Counted from the stretch's first letter, positions 51,399 to 63,642 are shown. The stretch: 64,000 nucleotides of DNA from Tigriopus japonicus (GCA_010645155.1 CM021322.1:11991841-12055840); one strand, 5' to 3'. Made by a program: numbers and translations. Notes: a model not told the origin generated them from the sequence alone.

Positions 51399-54129
51399 CT
51401 GCCTAAAGAGTACCGCCACCGAAGAAGAGGCCACTGTCTTAGCCAAAGAGGTTGTTGCTCTCTGCTCATTGGGGGGGTTTACGTTAACTAAGTTTGTGTC
51501 CAACTCCCGTCAATTTCTTAACTCCATACCTGACCACTGGCATGATCCGTCTTTAAAAAACCTCCAAATTGATGCATCCGAACTGCCCACAGAGAGGGCC
51601 TTGGGAGTCATTTGGAACATAGAAAAGGATACTCTTGGATTCCGAATTGTTATAAAGAAAGGGCCACTTACAAAAAGAAGAGTGTTGTGCATGATATCTA
51701 GTGTTTACGATCCAACTGGCATGGCTTCGCCGTTCATCTTAGTCGGGAGAATGGTAATGAGGGATGCATGTTTGTTGAAGACCGGATGGGATGAGCCACT
51801 TTCTGGTGAGCACGAGAAAAGATGGACCGCATGGATTAAAGACCTTGACGCTTTAAGTCAAGTGGAAATTCCTCGGTCATTCCGTCCAGCATCACTTGGG
51901 GAAGTGGTGTCAGCCGAGCTACACGCTTTTGCGGACGGGTCGAGTTATGGGTATGGGGCTGCGTTATATTTACGCCTGGAAGATACAAGTGGAAACATCC
52001 ATGTCAGTTTTGTTTCCGGGAAAGCTCGAGTGGCTCCAGTTCAACTTACAACCATCCCGCGAATTGAATTGGTTGCTGCCGTTCTCGCGACGACTCTATC
52101 TCAACAAATGGCAACCGAATTAGACATCAAGATTCTGAGCCAATTTTATTGGACTGATAGTACCGTTGTTTTGGGATATATTTCAAATGAATCCCGTAGG
52201 TTTCATTTGTTTGTTTCGAATCGCGTGAAGAAAATCCGAGCCTCGTCTGGTTCTAAGTTGTGGAATTATGTGGAGTCTGCCCAAAATCCAGCCGATGATG
52301 CGTCAAGAGGCCTAAAGTGCACGGGAATCAATCCAGAACATCGCTGGTTCCAGGGACCTGATTTTTTGTGGTCTAGTGAAACCTGGTGGAGGTTAGGCTC
52401 CATCCATGATTATGAAGTGAAAACAGACGATCCAGAGGTGATCAAAGAGAAGACTGTAAGATCCTCTGTTGTACAGAAGGAATCGTTCTTGCACAAGTTG
52501 GTTAGCCGCTACTCTTGTTGGCATCGTTTGAAGACTGCTGTTAGTGTGTGGTTTCAGTACATCGAGTTTGTCAAGTCTAAAATCGACCCAAGGCAGAATG
52601 TACAATTTGTGGGAATCCAAGCTCTTCAACGAGCCGAGTGGGTGCTCATCAAACACGAACAACAACTAGCTTTTTCGAACGAGATAAAGGATTTATTGAG
52701 TTTGGAGAATCGATCTATCCGTGACGTTAAGAAGTCTCTCCTGAAAGTTTCCAGTCCCATAGCAAAACTTGCCCCATTTGTTGATAAACACGGACTTCTT
52801 CGAGTCGGAGGAAGGCTCAATCGTATGATAGATGAGGAGGTCAACCCGATAATTCTCCCAAAAATGAGTCGAATCACCGACCTTATAATAGCAAGCTATC
52901 ACAATCGCATGGGTCATTGCGGGCGAGGTGGAACAATGAACGCTATCCGTCAAGCCGGATTTTGGGTGGTGGGGCTGAATTCAAAAGTGCGTGGATTTAT
53001 AGCGCGATGCGTTCGTTGCAAATATCTGCGTGGGAAAGCAGAACAACCAATCATGGCTGACTTACCCATTGAACGAATGCAAAAGGCCCCTCCGTTCTCC
53101 TATATTGGGGTTGACTATTTCGGCCCTTTCATCGTAAAGAACAAAAGAAAAGAAGAGAAACGATATGGGGTGATCTTCTCGTGCTTCAGCTCAAGAGCGG
53201 TGCATATCGAGGTATCAGACTCCCTCGATACTTCTTCCTACATTGCGGCTTTACGGCGAATGATTGCTCGCAGAGGACCCGTAAGGTTAATCAGATCGGA
53301 TAATGGACGAAACTTTGTCGGAGCCGAGCGGGAACTGACTGAAGCCTTACGAGAAATGGACAAGGAAAAGATCACATCCTTTCTGAAAGAACAAGGAGCC
53401 GATTATGAAGGCTGGAAGCGCAATCCCCCTGCCGCATCAAACTTTGGTGGGGTTTGGGAAAGACAAATTCGATCGATCAGGGCAATATTGTCTTCATTAA
53501 TGCGTGATCATGGTCATGTCCTTAACGACGAGGGCTTCAGGACGCTCATGTGTGAAGTTGAAGGCATTATTAACTCGAGACCTTTAACCACTGAGTGTCT
53601 AAGCGATCCTGAAAGTCCATTACCTCTAACTCCATCAATGCTTTTGACTCAAAAGACGAAGGTGATCCTACCTCCTCCAGGCCAATTTGTGAAGAATGAC
53701 GTTTATTGCAGGCGTCAATGGAGACGTACACAATACCTGGCGGAGCAATTTTGGACGAGGTTCAGAAGGGAATACCTCGAGTCCTTACAACCTCGAACCA
53801 AGTGGACAAGAAAGCAAGAAGACTTGAGGCCTGGGGACGTCGTGGTTTTAAAGGATGAACAATACCCTCGTAATACTTGGCGTTTAGCAAAGGTTTTAGA
53901 GGCGTACCCTGACAGCACTGGGATAGTCAGAAGCGTTCGGATTAAAGTTGGGGATCGCAACGCTCGAAGCCTGGATACCTTTGTTACTTCAGTGTATCAC
54001 CGCCCAGTAAATAAATTAATCCTCTTGGAGCGAAGTTTCCACAACCCCGAAGAGAAGAATGAAGATGAACCAAGACTTGAAGAGAGTCTTGGAGGGAGCC
54101 AAATGTTAGGGTTCGATCTAGATTCTTGA
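51277..54129 (+). CDS. BEL/Pao RT C-terminal part, RNase H and integrase
   Basis: The frame is open from 51277, but homologous sequence starts only near 51375. The YVDD catalytic box of reverse transcriptase comes first (NFYVDD, near 51390). RNase H-like sequence follows (HAFADGSSYGYGAALY, near 51920). The integrase zinc-binding HHCC region is near 52900-53025. The integrase core has Asp in GVDYFGPF, Asp in RSDNGRNF and Glu in GVWERQIRSIR. The C-terminal domain near 53825 (LRPGDVVVLKDEQYPRNTW) is the usual Pao tail. The stop codon is inside the right LTR, so the last residues are LTR-encoded. Confidence 0.9.
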   Translation: MGEEVRRVVLTTLSNVPPWTMDQTSVMKPSIRFAENFYVDDCLKSTATEEEATVLAKEVVALCSLGGFTLTKFVSNSRQFLNSIPDHWHDPSLKNLQIDASELPTERALGVIWNIEKDTLGFRIVIKKGPLTKRRVLCMISSVYDPTGMASPFILVGRMVMRDACLLKTGWDEPLSGEHEKRWTAWIKDLDALSQVEIPRSFRPASLGEVVSAELHAFADGSSYGYGAALYLRLEDTSGNIHVSFVSGKARVAPVQLTTIPRIELVAAVLATTLSQQMATELDIKILSQFYWTDSTVVLGYISNESRRFHLFVSNRVKKIRASSGSKLWNYVESAQNPADDASRGLKCTGINPEHRWFQGPDFLWSSETWWRLGSIHDYEVKTDDPEVIKEKTVRSSVVQKESFLHKLVSRYSCWHRLKTAVSVWFQYIEFVKSKIDPRQNVQFVGIQALQRAEWVLIKHEQQLAFSNEIKDLLSLENRSIRDVKKSLLKVSSPIAKLAPFVDKHGLLRVGGRLNRMIDEEVNPIILPKMSRITDLIIASYHNRMGHCGRGGTMNAIRQAGFWVVGLNSKVRGFIARCVRCKYLRGKAEQPIMADLPIERMQKAPPFSYIGVDYFGPFIVKNKRKEEKRYGVIFSCFSSRAVHIEVSDSLDTSSYIAALRRMIARRGPVRLIRSDNGRNFVGAERELTEALREMDKEKITSFLKEQGADYEGWKRNPPAASNFGGVWERQIRSIRAILSSLMRDHGHVLNDEGFRTLMCEVEGIINSRPLTTECLSDPESPLPLTPSMLLTQKTKVILPPPGQFVKNDVYCRRQWRRTQYLAEQFWTRFRREYLESLQPRTKWTRKQEDLRPGDVVVLKDEQYPRNTWRLAKVLEAYPDSTGIVRSVRIKVGDRNARSLDTFVTSVYHRPVNKLILLERSFHNPEEKNEDEPRLEESLGGSQMLGFDLDS

Positions 54130-54326
54130 ATTTCCCGCCTCCCACTTCACTTTCCCGCTCAGACGTGTCAAGAACCTGTTTTGCTTACTTCATGGTGTTT
54201 TGACGTGGATAGTTTTCTGACGTTTTTGTTAAAGCATTTATCGAAAATATACGAATTTCAAGTACTGACGAAGAGTGAAGCGAGTTCAAGCTAGTTTCAG
54301 AAACCCCTGGGAAAGCGGCCACAACA
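54104..54326 (+). repeat. Right LTR of BEL element
   Basis: 223 bp, reads identical to the left LTR. A purine-rich stretch (GGAGGGAG) lies just upstream, as expected for the polypurine tract. Confidence 0.95.
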
Positions 54327-54331
54327 GTCAT

Positions 54332-54703
54332 TGAAATTACAATTATATCTTAGGCCTGAAAACCAGGCACGCTTTTTCGTGAAAAGTTTCTCTTTTCACG
54401 CAAATTTTGATTATTCCTTTTCCAAGTTCTCAAAAATCTTCCAAGTGTAAACTAGTGCAATGGAATCTTAATAAATGAATAAGGTGGTGTATTTTAGAGA
54501 CGCTCTAGTGTATATCTTCACAATGAATTTGAGGTTTTGATTGGCACTCCTTTGCTACTTAGTCACGCTGGTATAAGATCCTAATCTAGTTAGTTACTCC
54601 TGTTCTCAACTTGCCATCTTCAGCTAGTCATTTAGTCGACAAAATCGTGTGAGTTGCTCAAAGAAGAGTGGAAATTTGGAGTACAGTTCTTCGACAAGGC
54701 GAA
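54332..54703. other. Upstream region of the zinc-finger gene
   Basis: Only 372 bp lie between the retrotransposon target site and the start codon. This must hold the native promoter and 5' UTR unless they lie beyond the insertion. An AT-rich stretch with AATAAATGAATAA words is near 54468. No clear TATA box. Confidence 0.45.
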
Positions 54704-57700
54704 ATGGATCTCTTCCCTCGATCAACAGGGCCTAAAGACGCGGAACCATCGGATTTTGACGACAATGATTCTGATCCTGGCAAGTTAGAGATCGATTTGG
54801 ACTATTCTTCGCCTTCCCGATCTCAATCAACTCTCTTGGCGTGTTCTCCCGTTGATTTTGTAAGGTTGGAACAAGATATGTCAAACTCAGGTGATCAAGT
54901 AGATGAGCCTGATGTTTCTTCAGACCCCCAAACACCCCTTGACCTCTCAAAGTCAGCGTTCCAAGAGAAAGGTTCAAATGCTTCTCAATCTTTACAAAGA
55001 TCCCATATAATTCTTGGCTCTGGGCACGAATTTGAAGACGATCTACAGAGTGGTGGTAAAGCTCGTTGCTTAGTTTCAAAACCTCCCGCTGAAAGTCCTG
55101 CTAGTGGCCTTGTGGAATTTAGAACCATAATAGCTGAAAGGAATATTCAGTTAATACTGACAGGTGGCCAAAGGTACATCATGGGCAAATGCTACTCGGG
55201 ATTGGTTACCGATGTATTTTTCCCAGAGAGGGAATTTCAAACCCTTCCCGAAGATACCGCGTCATGGCATGAGGTAGAATATAGGGCCGTATCGTCTATG
55301 GACTATAAGTTTGCATTTAGGTCCCCAAATGGAGAAGTGACCGTAATGGTAAAATGTCCTGACACATTAGAAGCCGTCTTAAGCCTCATCACCGAGAACA
55401 AACCGTTTATGTTGAGTCCGGATTTCTTGCACGATTTAGCTGAGCAGTTTATCCAAAAATCGGGCACACCTTTCATCTTATATGCCGAACATGAGAAGGC
55501 CAAAATCCTCCTTGGTGTAGAGATCACCCACTGGGGGCTTTTTTATCGAAAACTATTCTCTTACATTCATTATATTAATGACACCATCTGTGAAAATGAT
55601 CGATCCACCATCAAGAAGGACCTTGTTGTGGTTCTTCATAATGCCGGAAAAGATTCAACGTGTTCCACGAAAGAAGAACAAGCCATCTTCGAGCACTCCA
55701 AGGTAAGGCAAACCAAAAGCTGACCTGTTTTTTATTTCTTGAACCCACAATTTTTTGCCTCTCCTCTTAGGGTGAGATCACATGTTACCGTCAGATGCTA
55801 TTTGAGTACGTTCAGAAGATACAGGCTCAAACCCAAGGGTTGGGACAACGGAAAGCGTTTGAATTTCCCTTGAACTACTCTTTCAAGCCCAATGTGACAG
55901 AGAAACACATTAAGTGTGCATTTTGTGAGTTGCGATATCCTGATGACAGCGATTTATACTTCGCGCATTTGGGCCGTTTTCACCTTGGTCCTCTTTTGGA
56001 GCCCATAACTTGCTTTAGCCTAGGATGTGGGTATCAAATACTAGACCAGGTTGAGCATGTTAAACATATCTACTACACCCATGGCAACATTTCTATAAAA
56101 GCACTCAGCCAGTGCTTTGATTCGACCAAAAGATCGAAAGTCGGAATAACAGAAAGTCCTCTCGAGCCTAATCAACCATGTCCCATCTGCCAAAAGCTTT
56201 ACAAGACCAAAACCCAACTTGAAACCCATTTCGTCATTATTCATTGTTTGCATGAAATTCTGTTTCATATCCCTCAAAAACAGAGCCTTACCGACAAGCT
56301 TTTGTGTCCTCGGATTGGTTGTTTGGAGGTGTTCAACGATGTTTGGCGACTAGCTGTGCATTTTGGCACAAAACACGATTTGATCCGAGATACTTTAAAG
56401 CCACTGTCAAACGAGGTATGGAAACGTTGCCCTTTGAAATCGTGTTCGGATCAAACTTTGGCTAATGAGCTTGCCGGAGCATCGGTACATCTCAAGTCCC
56501 ATTCCGCGAATTTCCTTCAAAATGAGATTGCAAGCCTGCAGGAAGCTCTGGGCGTTAATGCAAATGAATGTCCGCTATTGGAATGCAAATTTCGAACTCA
56601 TGAAAATATTGTTCGTCATTTCCATCAGAGCCACAAAGGAATCTTCTCATGGCTGAGTAGCTTGCCTTTGGAAAAAATGACCGGCACTTTGGAGATCCTG
56701 AAAGCGTGGAAAAGGGTGTTCAGTACGGGTGGTCATATTTATGTTTGTCCACTTTGCGTGTTCATCTTCCATTCTGCCAAATATTTTAGTAACAAAACCA
56801 CCTTACTCTTTCACCTCTTTGAGGCCCATTTCAAAGAAGGGCTGGAAAACAAATACCGATATAATTGCTTGTTGAACACCTCTGATTATGCCCTTTGTGT
56901 TACTTGCAAATCTGGAGTAAGGAAAAACCTATGGGTTGTCCACCAATCTGTTGTACATGGAGGGGCGATTCATATGATCGCACCAATTTTTTATGGCGAA
57001 TTGGGCCAAGACATCAAACAGGTTGTATTGAATTTGAAATCCTCGGGTGGCTCAGCATCTGTCAAGTCTCCACCCAACATGATTCTTATTGAAAACCCAA
57101 GTCCTCAACAACCTTCTTCAAGTCAACCTACTGCCCCACGCATCAACTTCCCGCCACCAACCAATCTTCCCCAAGGATCAAAGCCAGCCAAATTGAGAAA
57201 AGTGCTCCCTAAACCGAAATTTTCGCTTCGGTACGGTCCGAAAATGAAGCCTCAAAACGCGTCTGGAAATCCAATGGAAAATATGCCTTTGAATACCGCC
57301 GAAAATAACGCTGCCTCCATGTTAGAGCAACTGCAACAAGAAAGAAAGTTCCCACCTCAATTGAAAGTTCCTCATTTACCTTCGTCAATGCCAAGTTTTG
57401 ATTTTTCACGGCCACCCTTATCTGATCTGATTCCGACAAACTCGAAGCCATTTCCTCCAATGAGTTACCAAGGCTCTGAAATGACGGCATCCCAAACATC
57501 CTTTGACCAAACTCTAAGGTTCTCAATGACACCATTAGCTCCTGGACCTTCCCAAATGATCAAAGTTGAAACCATGGATAAAAATTCCGCCGCAATGATC
57601 ACTTGTTTGCAATGCCGAACCGGTTTCAAGGATCTCCATGATTTTTTGGCTCACATTGGCAATGATGAAAACCATGACAATGCCTCAGCTTTATGCAGGT

Positions 57701-59229
57701 TTTGTGAAATGCAGTTTCCCTTGGGAGCAAAGGGAAGTTTGGCAAGATATTTTGAATTGCACAGCTACTCAAGAACTCATTTGTACAATCAGTGGGTCAA
57801 TGAGCAAAACATGGGGAAGACGAAGTGGGAGAAATGTTATCCTCGACGTCGATCAGGTTCAATATCCATCTTGACTAGATGTGACATTTGCATGGAGTTT
57901 GTGCCTGACTTGGAAACTCATTTGAAGAGCTCATTGCATGAAAACAATGTTCATGTGATCAAAGAGTTTTTGAGATATTGCGAAATCAAAGCCATTTGTC
58001 CAGTCATTTGCCCCCCTCAAAACGTGAATCATTTCCTGAGTTTGATCCACCTGGAAATCATTTCAATCCCGATCTCAATCGAGGAAGTTCTTGTGATTTT
58101 ATCCAGAATCCATGATCCCATCGGCGCGGATGAATTGCACCATTGTCAAGAAATCAGACATTACCTCCAAAACTTGGAACGCAATGACAAGTTCTTCAAA
58201 TTTGCTTGCCGATTGTGTCTGATTTTGACGCACAATGCGCAAGACATTGCTGACCATTGTCAGACCCTCCTTCATAAAACACGTCTTTTAAATTGCAACA
58301 ATTTAAATCGCCACTTGATTTCAGTGTTTCAATGTCTGGTGTGCCCTTCAGTGTTCAAAGACCACTTGGACTTCAGACTTCATGTTTTCACGAGAAATCA
58401 TTTGATCAAAGAGAGCCAAGGACAATGTCCATCAACGCAAGCACCCAAACCAATTGTGATGCCATTTAGCTTTTGCTCTTTATGTCAAACATTAGTGGTT
58501 CAAAATGACCATTTGACCAATCCACACCATGTTATAAAGGAACAGTATGCAATGAGCTACTTGGAATGGTGCCGAATGTGGGACAAAAACCCTGTCACTT
58601 GTTGTACAAAATCGATCGAATCTTACTTGCAACATTTGTTTCGGACTGCATCGGCCGAGATTTTCTGCTGTGAAGCATTATTGATAGTTGATCGCATCCA
58701 TGAGGATCAAGTTTACCACAAACTCTTGGCCATTGCTAGCGAATTTGATCAAGCCAAAGCTAACATGGAAACGAATCAAACCCAAGGATGTACTGTTGAA
58801 ATTCTCAAACAGCTCCAGAATTTCTCTTCGCAAAATCATTTAATCAACCCAATGAAGAATGGCTACAGGTCCATGAAACTAAATGCCAGTTCCTCTGCGG
58901 CCAACGCGAATGATATAGATGACCCGTTAACAAACAAAGAATTCACTCTTGGCGTGAATCGTGAGCTTGAAAACCTTGATCCGGCTGACTCGGAATTGTC
59001 GAGCCGAGAAGGACACCAAATAAGGAATGATTTGCCTTCAAATGTTTGCCAAACGTCAAGCTCTCCTTGTATTGGGAACGGGATGAAAATTGACTGGGTC
59101 AAATTATTGAGAGACGCTATAGAGCAAAATACCAATGATTCCGATTCCAAAAGACTGCGATATCAAGACGATACCCCACCTCAACCTTCGACCAATCCTG
59201 AAACGTGTTCTTCACCAAAGTGTTCGTGA
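54704..59229 (+). CDS. Large protein with many atypical C2H2-like zinc fingers
   Basis: Two exons (54704-55702 and 55771-59229) join in phase 0, about 1485 residues. The start is the Met of MDLFPRSTG; the frame is open upstream but has no ATG there. Residues 1-130 are acidic and Ser/Pro-rich. About 145-330 look globular (ILTGGQRYIMGKCYSG ... FILYAEHEKAKILLGVEITHWG) but match no family I know. From about 380 on come at least nine C-x(2-4)-C...H-x(3-6)-H motifs in two clusters, 380-700 (CPICQKLYKTKTQLETHFVIIH is the most regular) and 940-1270. A Pro/Ser/Gln-rich low-complexity linker separates them. Linkers between fingers are long, not TGEKP-like, so it is not a tandem KRAB/ZNF-type array. Probably nuclear. 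Orthologue unknown to me. Confidence 0.8.
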
Positions 59230-59282
59230 AATATTGACTGAATATTTATTTAATCTTTTTGTTAGAAAACTTTATCCCATTG

Positions 59283-59321
59283 ATTAAAATGATTCCACGC
59301 AGACATTGGGTCATATTTATT
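59283..59321. promoter_or_regulatory. Facing polyadenylation signals of two convergent genes
   Basis: ATTAAA at 59283-59288 on the plus strand serves the zinc-finger gene, and AATAAA at 59316-59321 on the minus strand serves NDUFS3. The stop codons are 138 bp apart, so the 3' UTRs probably overlap. Confidence 0.55.
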
Positions 59322-59367
59322 TCTTAAGATAAAGTGCAACGAACAGTTATGATCTTTCTTTCTCAAT

Positions 59368-61169
59368 TTATTTCTTCTCCGGTTGACCCTTTTCCAATGG
59401 CACTTCTTCTACGGCTGGAACGTTTTCACGGAAATTAGGGAACTGTTCCCAAGGAGCAGCCAAATCAAACTTTCGATATTCTTGAGCCAATTCCACGGGC
59501 TCGTAGACCACACGGGCCAACTCGTCATCATATCGACACTGAAATAGTCGTGAATGTCTTGAGTTTTAGATCTTAGAATCAAGGTAAAGAATGTATAAAC
59601 TTCTTACCTCCAAGTAACCCGAGAGAGGGAAGTCTTTTCGAAGTGGATGTCCGTCAAATCCGTAATCGGTGAGAATTCGTCGTAGATCCGGATGATTCAC
59701 GAAGAAGACGCCAAACATGTCAAAGATCTCACGCTCGTACCAATTGGCAGCCGGGAAGATGGAGCAAATGGATTCAATGGGGCTCATCTCGTCGGTGTAG
59801 GTCTTGACCCGGATACGGCTGTTGTATCGGAGAGAAAGTAAATTGTACACAATCTGAAAAAAAAATCGTCATTTTACTGCATAATTTCAAATTCGAATCC
59901 CTCTTTCAAGTAAGCCTAACCTAATCGAAACCGTACGCAATCGACTTCACAATCATTTGCCCTCTAAATTCACGTTAAATTATATAGAATTAACAATAGT
60001 ATTCCAGATAATTCCAATTATTTCATTCTTGAAACAAAAAAACTGCAATTTTTTTTATTTAACTCACCCTCTTCTTTTTTTGTGCATGTGTTCTTTCATT
60101 TACGGTAGACAAAGCCAAAACCGAATTTCCTGTCTTTTCGGACCATCACTAAATTATTCAACTGTGCGAACCGTATTAATTTACCTGACGTGTATCAATT
60201 GCAAAATTAAATTCTGCCAGAACTAGAACTTCCTGGATTGATCTTGTCATCAGCAAAAAACATATGAAGCCTCAAAAAAAATCCAACAAGTTGACGCTTC
60301 CTTCCCATGAGCTTTTTTTTTACATCCATAATGCATCATAAAATTCCTATTGGCAATGGTATCTGAGAGGGAAGTAGCTAATAAATCCTTTTTTCAATGT
60401 GACATAATGCTGCTAATCAGGGTTTTCGATGAAAAAAATTCTTGTTATCTGATTTCGGTTTCGGCACGTGTAATGAAAACCAAAATTTTAGTCAGTTTCT
60501 GCCCCGGGGGCGTTCAGCCCATCAATGAATAAGGTACATCAAAATTAAAAGTTTTTCCAAAAAAAAAAACATTAAAGCTCAGTCTGAGCCAAAAGATTAC
60601 AAATCTAAAGCCTTTGGTAATTTGTGAAGATCACTATTTTACCTCGAAACGGAACTCTCGCGTGGGCATATCGACCCCAGCGATATCCACCAAATTAGTA
60701 AACTGGGCATTGTGATGGTTCTTCAAGAAGGTCAACACCGTGACCACACCTTCGGGAGCAATCAGGACCTCCAATTCATCGCCAGCCGTTAATTGGACCT
60801 TCTGCACGAATTTGGGCAAGCATTCGGCCACATATTGGCCGTAATCCATCAGATTCGAGCGTTGAATCGGATCAAACTTACGAACCGTAGCTACAAAAAA
60901 ACAAAACATCACGCAATCTGACCAAAGTCATGCTTATTCTTGGAATAACTTACGTCGAGTTTCCTCTTTGGGAGCCTCGGGGGCTTCAGTAGCTAAAGTG
61001 CGGGCGAGCACGGGCATTTGACGGGCCGAAGATCGTGATGCGGCCACAACGGGCCAAGCACCTATAAGAAATGAACAGATTAGAGGATTGAAAGGGTAAA
61101 AAAAATATCAATGGCATACTCACTGGTCCTGCCCATGACTCGGAAGAGGTTCACCGCCTTGAAAGCCAT
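59368..61169 (-). CDS. NDUFS3 (complex I 30 kDa subunit)
   Basis: Five exons: 61124-61169, 60954-61061, 60643-60890, 59608-59853 and 59368-59538, in phase, 272 residues (human 264). The first about 35 residues are Arg/Ala/Ser-rich with no acids ([16 protein letters not shown]), a mitochondrial targeting sequence. The core starts [21 protein letters not shown]. The family signature [20 protein letters not shown], then [20 protein letters not shown], is complete. The C-terminal [11 protein letters not shown] is typical. The subunit is part of the peripheral arm of mitochondrial NADH:ubiquinone oxidoreductase. Confidence 0.97.
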
Positions 61170-62333
61170 GGTCCTGATGGTTTGGTTCAAGATACAGAGG
61201 ATTTGACCGACCTTCTACAAGGGATTTGCTGCTAGTCCTCTAACAACACTCTCGATCAGTGGCCATTTGTTATTCGTCAGCTGACGTTCATGTACATAAT
61301 TCTGATCAGGGACGTTTGGAACGGAAGAAAGTCGAAATTTAAGACAGGGAATGGTTAAAGAGGGAATGGTTAAAAAAATTAAGGATAAGGGACAAGAGTT
61401 GTAACCGAGATGTGTGCATTAGTATACGAATAGTTCTTGACGAATAGTTCTTTCACTATGACGCAAGTCTACTTTAAGGTTGACACGCAACCACATTTTT
61501 CCGTTTTGTAAATATCATTACTAGAGATCGGCAAAAATTGCAAAATGCAACTTCTGATGGTTTTATCTAATATTTTGCAACTTCACGTTTTTTTCGCAAG
61601 AAACAGCTTTTGGCTATTTTGAAACTCGAGCAGCTGAAAAATTCTTGCAAACGCTTAAGATCTTTTTAAAGACTGGAGGTGAATAATTTTGGGATATTAT
61701 TTTCATAAGAAGGTAGCTGAACGGAAGAGCAAAGACAAACTAAAGCTAGAGGACCGAAAGTTTTTTGTAGCTTTTTTAGCTCCATAAAAATAGTTTGCTT
61801 TCTACATCTACAAAATTTGTTAAAAATCGCCCAGCAAAACAAAAAAAATATCCAACAATTAAAGGAGAATGGACTTTTTATTGCTCCCATCCTTTTCATT
61901 TCTTTCCTCCTTAACCATTTCGAGGAGAGTATTTAGAAAATATCTTAAGCAGTTGTCAACATCTGAAAATGTGATATTGGCAATAATAATTCAGTATTTT
62001 TAATTCAAAATCTTAAAGCAATTAAAAACAAAATGTTTGATGCCGTCAGTGTGAAATTAAAGTACCCTTCCGATGATAAGGTGTTGTAACCAAGACCGGA
62101 AATTCCCACTTCTAGGGAACTTTTCTCCTGCTTTTGGGATAAAAAAATTCCTCTATTGGGATTTTTTTTTGGATTGTTGGTGCTAGGGTCGGAGGGTTGA
62201 GCCTCGCCCGGCCAGCGAAGCCAACCATCACATCGTCCAAATCATTTCCGATAGGCAATTTCAAGTCCGGTATCAGAATGGTTCTCCGTCTGTGAGTGTG
62301 GATTAACGTCTAAAAGTTTCATTGAGAAAGGTC
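61170..62333. other. Upstream of NDUFS3 and non-coding sequence
   Basis: Contains the NDUFS3 promoter; no TATA box seen. A 15-20 bp near-duplicate of GAATAGTTCTT occurs around 61426-61452. Otherwise nothing recognised. Confidence 0.4.
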
Positions 62334-62407
62334 GGGGAGGAGACTCGAACCTGGGACCTCTCTCACTAAAGGAAACTGCGCTAACCACAACATCACATCT
62401 CCTCCCT
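62334..62407 (-). ncRNA. tRNA-like sequence, pseudogene or SINE head
   Basis: On the minus strand the ends pair (GGGAGGAG with CTCCTCCC), an A-box-like TGGTTAGCGCAGT is near the 5' part and a B box GGTTCGAGTC near the 3' part. The internal D, anticodon and T stems do not pair well, so it is not a convincing functional tRNA. It is probably a tRNA pseudogene or the head of a SINE. Confidence 0.5.
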
Positions 62408-63642
62408 GTTTCACCCGTGAAATTTATCAAAAGGCATCAGGAGAACGTCCTTGAATTCACATTTATTCGTCATCATCTGAATCAAATTATGTCTGCCCTC
62501 TCAATTCTCAAACCACTTCTTCGCCAAGAGTATAGTTTTCCTCAATCAACAAAGGCAGATATTAGTTTTATCTTAAATGGCAACTGAAAAACTTAATGTT
62601 CCTCTTTTAACCCTTCATTTTCAACAACAACGTCACACAAACTCTCGATGACATCCTGATTCTCCCCTAGTTTCCCATCCTTTTCCGTTTCGTGTACCAT
62701 GATTATCACTTAAAAGCAGCCACCAATCATCCATCCCCGAGCGCCATTTCCTGATCCATTGTAATGTGCAGGTCGGCAAATGGAAACCACAACACTCAGC
62801 AGCAACGTGTGCAATGGAACCTTTTCCTGACTCTGTGAGGCTCTGATAAGAACAGGATGAGGATGATAGCCAATTGGAAGCGGTTGGAGGTTAGAGTGCA
62901 CCCATCCATTACATCCATGACGTCTATTTTTGCCAATGTGGCCAAAACCCAGAGGAAAGAAGTTCCCGAGGAACACTGAAGGATGGATCACTCTGAAGGT
63001 TAGGATTGGCTCTGAAATCCAAAGTGTCAGGGGCATTAAAGTGGAACTGGGACCAAATCGAGGTGTCGCCTTTGAATGACGACTATTCGAAGAATGTCGA
63101 GAAAGAAAAGTTTAAATGAACTTCCAATGGTTTCCAACACGACACCCAATTCTATCCCATTGATTATGGTAATCGTCGTCTAAGTCTTCAACCCTCGAGT
63201 CCTTCCTTGATAATATGAAGCCTACACCTTAATCGATTCAACTCGATATTGGAAGTATAGATTTTTGTTCATGCTCACAAAGTGGCAAAAAGTTTGGGTG
63301 CTCAAAGTCTCAGCTGCCCATTCGAACCCCCCGCCTATCTATCTGTCTGTCTATGAATGGTCAGGCCTAATAATGAGAGTAGGTGTCATGGGGTCGAAGA
63401 TTCTGATGTGCTTTTTGTCTCATTTTCTTTGATTGACACTCACACATCCCAGGTGCGTGTTTTTAACTCGAGTTTTTATGAGGTTCCTCAACGTCGTTAT
63501 GAATCCAATGAGTTGGTGAACAGATGTGAACATTTTTATCAATTATCCCTATTTTGGATTAGTAATCTTAAAACAAGCAAGATCCATGAGCACAAAACCA
63601 AGATTGCGAGAGGTGTAAGTTGAAACAGAGATTGATTTGCAG
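62408..63642. other. Non-coding interval
   Basis: No gene recognised. Minus-strand ORF 62710-63036 has no protein features beyond length. Confidence 0.4.

Larger units (their letters stand above)
47889..54326 (+). mobile_element. BEL/Pao LTR retrotransposon, full length (6438 bp)
   Basis: Two 223 bp LTRs (47889-48111 and 54104-54326) start TGTTAGGG and end CCACAACA, and I see no difference between them. GTCAT flanks the element on both sides (47884-47888 and 54327-54331), a 5 bp target duplication. Between the LTRs are a gag-like region, zinc knuckles, a protease-like region, reverse transcriptase, RNase H and integrase, in BEL/Pao order. No envelope gene. The LTR identity means recent insertion. 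One frameshift within the reverse transcriptase divides the polyprotein. I see no convincing primer-binding site just after the left LTR. Confidence 0.95.
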
